A stretch of DNA of 64,000 nucleotides, taken from assembly GCF_003337485.1 (NCBI RefSeq), contig NZ_QPJJ01000003.1, forward strand, positions 62,001-126,000, given 5' to 3'. The notes under the pieces are model-generated. The model saw only the letters and a program-made list of their open reading frames with translations, did not search any database and was not told where the DNA came from. The DNA comes from Saliterribacillus persicus. GTDB taxonomy: Bacteria; Bacillota; Bacilli; Bacillales; Amphibacillaceae. Within the stretch, counting starts at the first letter, position 1. Every line of letters begins with the position of its first letter. Position numbers and translations under genes: made by a program. Positions 54,822-64,000 of the stretch are shown here, piece after piece.

Positions 54822-54854
54822 AGTTTACTCCTCCTTCTATCATCGAAACTTATT

Positions 54855-56942
<2,088 letters not shown>

Positions 56943-59699
56943 ATGGAAGAAAATCTACAAGAAAAAAATAGTGTATCTATATTAAGAGATGCAGATTACT
57001 TAAGTAAGATACTGGACGATGTCCTTCTAAACGAAGGTGGAGAAGTTTTACTTGAAAAAGTAAATAAAATTAGAACACTGTCCATCAACCTCAGAGAAAC
57101 AAAGGATAAGGAAGTTTATAAAGAAATTAAAGATGAGATAAGTAAGCTTAATCCTTCCATTCGACCTAATGTAATCCGTGCATTTTCTGTACAGTTACAT
57201 TTGTTAAACATTGCGGAGCAAAATTATAGAACTAGAAGACGTAGAGAGTATCAGGCTCAGGATGCTAATATTATTCAACCTGGTTCATTAGAAGCAGCGG
57301 TCAAGGAACTTACAGATAATGATATTACCCCTGATCAAATTTCAGGGCTTTTAGAAAAATTATCGCTGGAGCTTATTATTACCGCTCACCCAACAGAAGC
57401 AACAAGAAGAACGATTTTACAAATTCATCAGCGCATCGCTGATTTATTAACTAATTGGGATTACGCCTATACACGCTATGAGAAAAAAATAATCAAAGAA
57501 CGTATTGCAAATGAAATTACAATTCTTTGGCAAACGCAGGAAATCAGAGAGAAAAAACCTTCTGTTATGAAGGAAGTTTCAAACGGTCTTTTCTACTTTG
57601 ATAAAGTATTATTTGATGTGCTACCACGAATTCATGAAGATTTAGAAGATCTCTTATATGAAAAATATAATCAACGATGGGATATTCCTTCCTTCCTTCG
57701 CTTCGGTTCATGGATCGGTGGAGATAGAGATGGTAACCCAAATGTTAAAGCGACTACAACCTTTGAAACATTAAAACGTCATCGTGAGCTTGCTTTAGAA
57801 AAGTATAATGAAGCGTTAGAAACCTTACATGGTCGTTTGAGCCATTCTGCTAAAAAAATAGAAGTAAGCGAAGAGCTTGTAGAATCTATCAAAAAAGACA
57901 AGCAAGATTTAAAATACGATGGTTGGCATAAACAGGATGAAGTATATCGAGACAAGCTTTCTTTAATGCTTAAAAAGCTAGCCTATACACGCGAAGATCA
58001 TAAGCTTGGTTATCAAAAGGCTGAAGAACTGTTAGAGGATCTTTATCTCATTCGAGATAGTATGGTGAAGCATCATCCAAATCACAACCCTATTAAGCTT
58101 TTGCGTAAAGTGATTCGTCAAGTAGATCTATTTGGATTCCATTTAGCGTCCTTAGATGTAAGAAACCATAGTGGTGAGCATGAATCTGCCTTAACTGAAA
58201 TACTTCGTAAGGTTAACATTTCAGAGGATTATAAGGCATTAGATGAGGATGAAAAAGTAAAAGTTTTAACTAAAGTACTTGAGAATCCAAGACCACTTAT
58301 TTCTATATATGATGAATTTAATGCAGATACCTCAGAAGTAATCGATACTTTCCGTATGATTAAACGTGCACAGGATACTTTTGGTCTACGTGCAATTGAG
58401 GTCTATCTTATTAGTATGACTACTTCTGTTAGTGATTTACTTGAAGTATTAGTACTTGCTAAGGAAGCTGGACTATATCGTGTCTATCCAAACGGTAAGG
58501 TAGTTAGTCGCATACATGTGGCACCTCTACTTGAAACAATTGATGACCTTAAACATGGTCCAGAAATGATGAAGAAGATATTAGATATACCTTTATACCG
58601 TAAGCATTTAAGTGCGCGCGGCGACTTACAAGAAATTATGCTTGGTTACTCCGATAGTAGTAAAGATGGTGGTAACATCACAGCGAACTGGGAGCTTTAT
58701 AAAGCACAACAAGAGATTCATGATATTGCTTCAAATCATGGATTAAAATTAAAATACTTCCATGGACGTGGCGGATCATTAGGTCGTGGTGGCGGACCAC
58801 TTTACTCCAGCCTATTATCACAACCAGCAGTTACATTAGGTGATGGTGTAAAGATTACAGAACAAGGTGAAGTACTTTCATCTCGTTACTTGCTACATGA
58901 CATTGCATATAGAAGTCTGGAGCAAGCAACCTCCACATTGTTGACCTCTATTATGGGGCTTAATAATGAGGATGGACAATCCATGCAACCAACCGAACAA
59001 GAAGAGCATACAATGGCTGAAATTTCCGAGTATGCGTTAGATAAATATCAGCAGCTCATCTTCAAGGATCCAGGTTTTATCACGTATTTCAATGAAGCAA
59101 CACCACTTCATGAACTAGGTGCATTAAACATTGGTTCAAGACCTATGAAGCGTAAAGGCAGTAGCCGTTTTGAAGACCTTCGTGCCATTCCATGGGTATT
59201 TGCTTGGACACAAAGTAGACAATTGCTACCTGCTTGGTACGCTGCCGGAACAGGATTTAAAAAATATCTAGATAAAACAAATAACATCGATGAGCTAAGA
59301 CAAATGTACAATCATTGGCCATTCTTTAAAGCTACGATAAACAATTTACAAATGGCACTAACAAAAGCAGACTTAGAAACTGCGAAGGAATATGCCAATA
59401 TGGTAAAAGATACAGAAATAAGAGATCGTATTTTTGGTGCTATTTCTGAAGAATATCAAGTAACAAAGGATGTTGTCTTACAAATCACGGAGCAAGACGA
59501 GCTTCTTGATCACCAACCAAATATCAAAGAATCTGTTCGTCTTCGTAACCCACTAGTGGATCCATTGAATCAATTACAGGTTCAACTCGTTTCACAAGTT
59601 CGAAGCGGTGAAGAAGATGATGAGCAAGCAAATGAATTATTAATGGAAGCATTGCTTACTATTAATGGTGTTGCTGCTGGTCTTCGTAACACTGGTTGA
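56943..59699 (+). CDS. ppc: phosphoenolpyruvate carboxylase
   Basis: This 918-residue enzyme forms oxaloacetate from PEP and bicarbonate. The catalytic His lies in LIITAHPTEATRRTI, and the other signatures are GSWIGGDRDGNPNV, VMLGYSDSSKDGG-like (IMLGYSDSSKDGGN) and FHGRGGSLGRGGGP. The C-terminus ends in NGVAAGLRNTG as usual. It is monocistronic with a strong terminator and has a long upstream region. It supplies oxaloacetate for the citric acid cycle during growth on sugars. Confidence 0.97.
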   Translation: MEENLQEKNSVSILRDADYLSKILDDVLLNEGGEVLLEKVNKIRTLSINLRETKDKEVYKEIKDEISKLNPSIRPNVIRAFSVQLHLLNIAEQNYRTRRRREYQAQDANIIQPGSLEAAVKELTDNDITPDQISGLLEKLSLELIITAHPTEATRRTILQIHQRIADLLTNWDYAYTRYEKKIIKERIANEITILWQTQEIREKKPSVMKEVSNGLFYFDKVLFDVLPRIHEDLEDLLYEKYNQRWDIPSFLRFGSWIGGDRDGNPNVKATTTFETLKRHRELALEKYNEALETLHGRLSHSAKKIEVSEELVESIKKDKQDLKYDGWHKQDEVYRDKLSLMLKKLAYTREDHKLGYQKAEELLEDLYLIRDSMVKHHPNHNPIKLLRKVIRQVDLFGFHLASLDVRNHSGEHESALTEILRKVNISEDYKALDEDEKVKVLTKVLENPRPLISIYDEFNADTSEVIDTFRMIKRAQDTFGLRAIEVYLISMTTSVSDLLEVLVLAKEAGLYRVYPNGKVVSRIHVAPLLETIDDLKHGPEMMKKILDIPLYRKHLSARGDLQEIMLGYSDSSKDGGNITANWELYKAQQEIHDIASNHGLKLKYFHGRGGSLGRGGGPLYSSLLSQPAVTLGDGVKITEQGEVLSSRYLLHDIAYRSLEQATSTLLTSIMGLNNEDGQSMQPTEQEEHTMAEISEYALDKYQQLIFKDPGFITYFNEATPLHELGALNIGSRPMKRKGSSRFEDLRAIPWVFAWTQSRQLLPAWYAAGTGFKKYLDKTNNIDELRQMYNHWPFFKATINNLQMALTKADLETAKEYANMVKDTEIRDRIFGAISEEYQVTKDVVLQITEQDELLDHQPNIKESVRLRNPLVDPLNQLQVQLVSQVRSGEEDDEQANELLMEALLTINGVAAGLRNTG

Positions 59700-59708
59700 T
59701 TCTTTCCT

Positions 59709-59745
59709 AACCCCCAACGTATTGACTTGCGTTGGGGGTTTTTCT
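59709..59745 (+). terminator. rho-independent terminator of ppc
   Basis: The GC-rich stem AACCCCCAACG/CGTTGGGGGTT is followed by a T-run, 10 bp after the ppc stop codon. Confidence 0.95.
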
Positions 59746-59980
59746 ATGAAAAGGAAAATGGAATGAATTCCACCTCTCGCAAAATTTCCTATTAGTATTG
59801 CTGCCCTCAATGTTTTTTTCTTTCATTCACATTAAAAATAAAATTTTTATAAATGTGACAACTTTTCGAATTAATTGTTACAAATTTATGAACAAAAATG
59901 ATATACTATATTTGTAACCACTTACAACTTAAATTTTAAATGCCTAAATGCATAAAAACTACAACGAGGAGGAACAAATA

Positions 59981-60262
59981 ATGGATATATTATTAATTTT
60001 CTTGTTTATATTTAGTGCCACGCCACTATTATTATGGGCTGATAATTGGAAAAAAACCGCTATCGGTCAGATACCCTTTATCCTAGCTGCATGGTTTGTG
60101 TTCATCAAGTATGTGACAACTGGAATTTCAGGAGCTGAATCGTTCCTATGGGTCTTTTTCTACGCCAACCTAATATATGGACATATTGCATTTACAATCA
60201 TGCTACTTGAAATGCGCAAATCAATGAAATCCAAACAATCTTTTATTAATAGAGAAGCTTGA
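59981..60262 (+). CDS. small three-helix membrane protein, unknown
   Basis: I do not recognise the family. The 93-residue product has three hydrophobic segments at about residues 2-18, 28-46 and 55-76, and a basic C-terminal tail. The ATG at 59981 is chosen because GAGGAGG lies 8 bp upstream. An earlier in-frame ATG at 59948 lacks a ribosome site. It has its own terminator and lies between ppc and the glycerate kinase gene. Confidence 0.7.
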   Translation: MDILLIFLFIFSATPLLLWADNWKKTAIGQIPFILAAWFVFIKYVTTGISGAESFLWVFFYANLIYGHIAFTIMLLEMRKSMKSKQSFINREA

Positions 60263-60269
60263 ATCTCAC

Positions 60270-60298
60270 AAGGATAGCCTATAGTGCTATCCTTTTTT
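60270..60298 (+). terminator. terminator of the small membrane-protein gene
   Basis: The stem AAGGATAGC/GCTATCCTT (60270-60278 and 60286-60294) is followed by a T-run. Confidence 0.9.
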
Positions 60299-60495
60299 AT
60301 ATGAAATGATACGCATTAAACAAAAAAATTTTTTATTTTAATAGCGCATATTTAAATCATACGATCAAATAGCGGATTTAATAAACAAGCAGAAACCCTT
60401 AAAAACTGCAATTTTTAATTGAATAAACAACTAAAAGAAAGCTGTTTTTTTTGGTATAATCGAGAAAACGCATTCAAAAACTTGGAGGGACCCTC

Positions 60496-61617
60496 ATGAA
60501 TATTTTATTAGCACCTGATTCTTTTAAAGGAAGTTTATCTTCAATGGAAGCTGCGAAAATCATGCGAGAAGCCATCAAAGAGATTTGCAATGACGAAGTA
60601 ACTATCAAACCGATGGCAGATGGTGGAGAAGGCACCATCGAGGCAATTTTATCAGCAACTGAAGGCAAAGAAATTCAGCTTACCTGTTCTGGACCTTTGG
60701 GCAACTCGATACAATCATCGTATGCGATCATCGATGGAAATACTGCTATTATAGAAACTGCTCTATTAGCTGGATTAACACAAGTACCTAACGAAAAAAG
60801 AAATCCGGAGTATACAACTACCTATGGAATTGGGGAGGCAATTTTAGATGGTCTAGAACGTGGCTGCACCTCTTTTATTATTGGTCTTGGTGGAAGTGCA
60901 ACAAATGACGGTGGGCTAGGAATGTTACAAGCTTTAGGTTTAAGAGCTTGGGACGAGGATGGCAATACATTAACAGGCTTTGGTAGTGACCTAAAAAACA
61001 TACATAAAATAAGTACAGAACATTTAGATCCACGTTTAGATGAAATTTCGATTAAAGTAGCTTGTGACGTAGATAACCCATTATGCGGACCAAACGGTGC
61101 AAGTTATATATATGGACCTCAAAAGGGTGGTACAGCTGAACAAGTAGAGTTTTTAGATAAGGCATTAGATAATTTTGGTTCTTTATTAGAAAAAGACCGA
61201 AACTTATCACTTAAGACCATCCCTGGTGCAGGAGCTGCTGGTGGCTTAGGCTTTGCTCTCCTTGCCCTTGGTGGAGAATTAGTGTCAGGAGCTCAATTAA
61301 TTGCCCAAGCAACATTATTAGAAGAAACCCTAAAGAAAAGTGACTTAGTTATAACTGGAGAAGGACAAAGTGACCAACAAACACTGTTTGGTAAAGCACC
61401 TGGATATATTGCTGATCTTGCCAATAAGCACGATATTCCTATCCTGTTAATCTCAGGGAGCCTTGGTGATGACAGTGATAAGCTTAGAGAAAAATTTAAT
61501 GGTTGCTTCTCGATCGTAAATAAACCACTAAGTCTAGAAGCTTGTATGGAGCACAGTTCTGAATTATTGGCTAAACAAACAAAACAAATCATAACACTTA
61601 TACATTCTTTTTATTAA
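60496..61617 (+). CDS. glxK: glycerate 2-kinase (GlxK/GarK family)
   Basis: This 373-residue protein belongs to the type I glycerate kinase family. It opens with ILLAPDSFKGSLSS and has MADGGEGT, GLGGSATNDGGLGML, DVDNPLCG, PGAGAAGGLGF and TGEGQSDQQT motifs. It phosphorylates D-glycerate to 2-phosphoglycerate. CTTGGAGGG precedes the ATG. It stands alone between two terminators, so the source of glycerate in this organism is not visible here. Confidence 0.93.
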   Translation: MNILLAPDSFKGSLSSMEAAKIMREAIKEICNDEVTIKPMADGGEGTIEAILSATEGKEIQLTCSGPLGNSIQSSYAIIDGNTAIIETALLAGLTQVPNEKRNPEYTTTYGIGEAILDGLERGCTSFIIGLGGSATNDGGLGMLQALGLRAWDEDGNTLTGFGSDLKNIHKISTEHLDPRLDEISIKVACDVDNPLCGPNGASYIYGPQKGGTAEQVEFLDKALDNFGSLLEKDRNLSLKTIPGAGAAGGLGFALLALGGELVSGAQLIAQATLLEETLKKSDLVITGEGQSDQQTLFGKAPGYIADLANKHDIPILLISGSLGDDSDKLREKFNGCFSIVNKPLSLEACMEHSSELLAKQTKQIITLIHSFY

Positions 61618-61711
61618 TAACTTGTTTCAGGCTCGACTTTTTGCGATAATCTAAAGTAGACAATTATTTAATATTCTACATATTCTAACAAAAATTCGGG
61701 AGGTTCGCTTT

Positions 61712-62662
61712 TTGTCCACATCATATCACAATTCAAACTTAAAAGTATTTGCATTAAATTCTAACCTCGCCTTAGCAGAAGAGATTGCAAAAGAAATCGG
61801 AATTGATTTAGGGAAGTCTGCTGTTAAAACATTTAGTGATGGAGAAGTTCAAATCAACATCGAGGAAAGTATCAGAGGATGCGATGTATATGTCATTCAA
61901 TCGACAAGTGAACCTGTAAATAATCATATTATGGAATTACTAATCATGATTGATGCATTAAAGAGAGCTTCCGCTAAAACAATTAATCTGGTTATTCCGT
62001 ACTTTGGTTATGCTAGACAAGACCGAAAGGCACGTGCACGCGAACCGATCACAGCAAAATTAGTTGCTGACTTAATTCAAAAAGCAGGAGCGACAAGAGT
62101 TATTTCCATTGATTTACACGCTCCACAAGCACAAGGATTTTTTAATATACCAGTGGATCCTGTTACAGCAGTACCAATTATTTCAGATTATTTAGCAGAA
62201 AAAAATCTAGAAGATATCGTAGTCGTTTCACCTGACCATGGGAGTGTTTCCCGTGCCCGTCAGTTAGCTGATCTTTTAAAAGCGCCAATTGCTATTATCG
62301 ATAGACGTGGCCCCCGTGAAAATGCCTCTTCTATCAATATTGTCGGAGACATAAAAGGAAAAACAACCATTATCATCGATGATATCATCGATACAGGGAG
62401 ACGAATTACATCAGCATCAAAAGCTTTAATTGAAAATGGAGCTAAAGAAGTTTACGCTTGCACCACACATCCAGTCCTTTCTGGATTAGCTTTAAGTAAT
62501 GTACAGAACGCTCCTATTAAAGAATTGATCGTAACTAACAGCATTGAGCTTTCCGAGGAAAAAAGAATTGATAAAATTACACAATTAACTGTTGCTCCTG
62601 TTGTAGCAGAGGCAATTGTAAGACTTTACGAACAACAATCGGTAAGCTCGCTCTACATATAA
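61712..62662 (+). CDS. prs: ribose-phosphate pyrophosphokinase paralogue (PRPP synthetase)
   Basis: This 316-residue PRPP synthetase starts at a TTG with GGGAGG upstream. It keeps the [35 protein letters not shown] and [11 protein letters not shown] segments. The flexible catalytic loop reads [11 protein letters not shown] in place of the usual KRRPRPNVAEV. The PRPP-binding loop reads DDIIDTGRR in place of DDIIDTAGT. It is not next to glmU, the usual Bacillus context of prs, so it is probably a second, divergent copy of the kind known in Listeria. Activity may be altered. Confidence 0.88.
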   Translation: MSTSYHNSNLKVFALNSNLALAEEIAKEIGIDLGKSAVKTFSDGEVQINIEESIRGCDVYVIQSTSEPVNNHIMELLIMIDALKRASAKTINLVIPYFGYARQDRKARAREPITAKLVADLIQKAGATRVISIDLHAPQAQGFFNIPVDPVTAVPIISDYLAEKNLEDIVVVSPDHGSVSRARQLADLLKAPIAIIDRRGPRENASSINIVGDIKGKTTIIIDDIIDTGRRITSASKALIENGAKEVYACTTHPVLSGLALSNVQNAPIKELIVTNSIELSEEKRIDKITQLTVAPVVAEAIVRLYEQQSVSSLYI

Positions 62663-62671
62663 TGCTAGCTT

Positions 62672-62706
62672 AAAGATGTGCTCTTTGGAGTGCATCTTTT
62701 TTTGTG
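62672..62706 (+). terminator. rho-independent terminator of the prs paralogue
   Basis: A 12-bp stem with two G-U pairs (62672-62683 and 62688-62699) is followed by a long T-run. Confidence 0.85.
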
Positions 62707-62942
62707 ATATAAAAAAATCAACTTTTTTAAAAGGTTACTATCAATTACCTCACTGTCTCCGGGATAACAAATTCACATATCCCTCCTTTATACTCCCTTA
62801 GAAATCTAAAATTTGCTCAGATTCACAAAATATTTCTTTTTTTAAATCAATTGTATTGTAGAAGTTAGTTTATCCAGTGTACAAAGTTCTCGTTTTCACG
62901 TATACTATTATTGTAATCAAATTTATTTCACGGAGGGTTAAA

Positions 62943-63926
62943 ATGGAAAGAAAAAATAAGCCTAATGAACCTTTAGTTACACATATTTTTACCGCGGATC
63001 CTTCAGCACATGTTTTTGAAGGTAAGCTTTATATTTATCCGTCACATGACCTGGACCATGATGGACCATCAAATGACAATGGTGATCAATATGCGATGGA
63101 AGACTATCATGTGCTGTCAATGGATGACATTGATGGTGTTTGTAAAGATCATGGGGAAGTACTCCATGTGAAGGACGTACCTTGGGCAAGCAAACAACTT
63201 TGGGCTCCTGATGCAGCTTATAAGAATGATACGTACTATTTGTTTTTCCCAGCAAGAGACAAAGATGGCATCTTTAGAATAGGTGTAGCAACAAGTGAAC
63301 AACCAGCAGGACCCTTTAAGGCAGAAGAAAATTATATAGATGGTAGTTTTAGTATTGATCCAGCAGTTTTGGTCGATGAAGATGATAAATCCTATATTTA
63401 TTTTGGTGGCCTATGGGGTGGACAACTTGAGAAATGGCAAAAGGGGAATTTTGATCCGAATGCTGAAGGACCTATGCCTACTGAACCCGCACTTGGTCCA
63501 ATAGTGGCTGAACTAACACCTGATATGCTTTCCTTTAAAGGGAAATCAAGAGAAATTTCTATTTTAGATGAGGATGGTAACCCTATTCTTGCTAAAGATG
63601 AAGACCGTAGATTTTTTGAGGGTGCATGGGTTCATAAATATAATGGATTATATTATTTATCCTATTCCACTGGTACTACACATAAAATTGTATATGCTGT
63701 AAGCGAAAGTCCGACTGGACCATTCACATTTAAAGGGACAATCCTGCCACCAGTCAGTGGATGGACAACCCATCACTCCATTGTTGAGTTCCAAAATAAA
63801 TGGTATTTATTTTATCATGATTGCTCTTTATCAGATGGTGTAAATCATAAACGATCTGTAAAATATGCTGAATTAAATTATAATGATGATGGCACCATTC
63901 AACCTATAGAACCGTATAAAAAATAA
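62943..63926 (+). CDS. GH43 family glycosidase, intracellular, single domain
   Basis: This 327-residue protein is a single five-bladed GH43 propeller. The catalytic base is Asp19 in FTADPSAHV, a second Asp is in SIDPAVLVDEDDKSYIY, and the acid Glu is in RRFFEGAWVHKYNG. It lacks the C-terminal sandwich of the GH43 at 1483-3006 and has no signal peptide. The ATG at 62943 is chosen because CGGAGGG lies 7 bp upstream. It is monocistronic. It could be an arabinofuranosidase or xylosidase for arabinoxylan fragments. Confidence 0.9.
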   Translation: MERKNKPNEPLVTHIFTADPSAHVFEGKLYIYPSHDLDHDGPSNDNGDQYAMEDYHVLSMDDIDGVCKDHGEVLHVKDVPWASKQLWAPDAAYKNDTYYLFFPARDKDGIFRIGVATSEQPAGPFKAEENYIDGSFSIDPAVLVDEDDKSYIYFGGLWGGQLEKWQKGNFDPNAEGPMPTEPALGPIVAELTPDMLSFKGKSREISILDEDGNPILAKDEDRRFFEGAWVHKYNGLYYLSYSTGTTHKIVYAVSESPTGPFTFKGTILPPVSGWTTHHSIVEFQNKWYLFYHDCSLSDGVNHKRSVKYAELNYNDDGTIQPIEPYKK

Positions 63927-63934
63927 AGTTTAGG

Positions 63935-63972
63935 AAAGCCAACAGACTTAGTTTGAAGTCTGCTGGCTTTTT
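63935..63972 (+). terminator. rho-independent terminator of the second GH43 gene
   Basis: A 15-bp stem with one mismatch (63935-63949 and 63956-63970) ends in T-tract sequence, 9 bp after the stop codon. Confidence 0.88.
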
Positions 63973-64000
63973 AATTCTCAGGAAAAAGTATAGATTTCAA

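Overview
The window is chromosomal DNA of a low-G+C Gram-positive bacterium, most likely a Bacillaceae member of the Gracilibacillus/Amphibacillus/Oceanobacillus type. The evidence is AT-rich DNA, strong AGGAGG-type ribosome binding sites with frequent TTG/GTG starts, YesM/YesN two-component pairs, YesL (DUF624) proteins, LplABC-type importers, a XylR/xylAB locus and CcpA-type cre sites. The genus is an inference. I see no rRNA or tRNA gene, phage, insertion sequence or CRISPR array.

Layout. (1) 1-21.6 kb, minus strand: two operons that read together as a xyloglucan-oligosaccharide utilisation locus. The first has two permeases, a binding protein, a ROK kinase, GH42, GH31 alpha-xylosidase and GH43. 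The second has GH95, GH1, a YesM/YesN pair, YesL and a DUF4340 protein. Both carry the same GAAACCGGTTTC palindrome in their promoter regions. A truncated alpha/beta-hydrolase esterase lies at the left edge. (2) 21.9-42.1 kb: an (aldo)uronoxylan locus with intracellular GH10 xylanase, a second ABC importer, a second YesL/YesN/YesM module, GH8 exo-oligoxylanase, xylB-xylA with divergent xylR, and a GntR-GH67-uxuA-uxuB operon. Upstream of the GntR gene is a probable CcpA-repressed small RNA on the plus strand. (3) 42.2-44.4 kb: two tandem DoxX genes and an acidic single-pass membrane protein. (4) 44.6-50 kb: an AraC-regulated set of two Gfo/Idh oxidoreductases, a DUF993 protein and a sugar isomerase/epimerase-like TIM barrel, whose substrate is unknown. 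(5) 50.6-56.3 kb: a DUF1801 gene and a glpK-glpD-dhaK-dhaL-dhaM glycerol/dihydroxyacetone operon. (6) 56.9-64 kb, plus strand: PEP carboxylase, a small membrane protein, glycerate kinase, a divergent PRPP synthetase paralogue and a second GH43 enzyme.

How it works together. Oligosaccharides from xyloglucan and glucuronoxylan appear to be imported intact by two ATPase-less ABC systems, which would need a shared MsmX-like ATPase encoded elsewhere. Cytoplasmic enzymes without signal peptides then take them apart. Xylose enters the pentose phosphate pathway through XylA/XylB. Fructuronate is converted by UxuB and UxuA to 2-keto-3-deoxygluconate. Several promoters carry cre-like sites, which fits catabolite repression.
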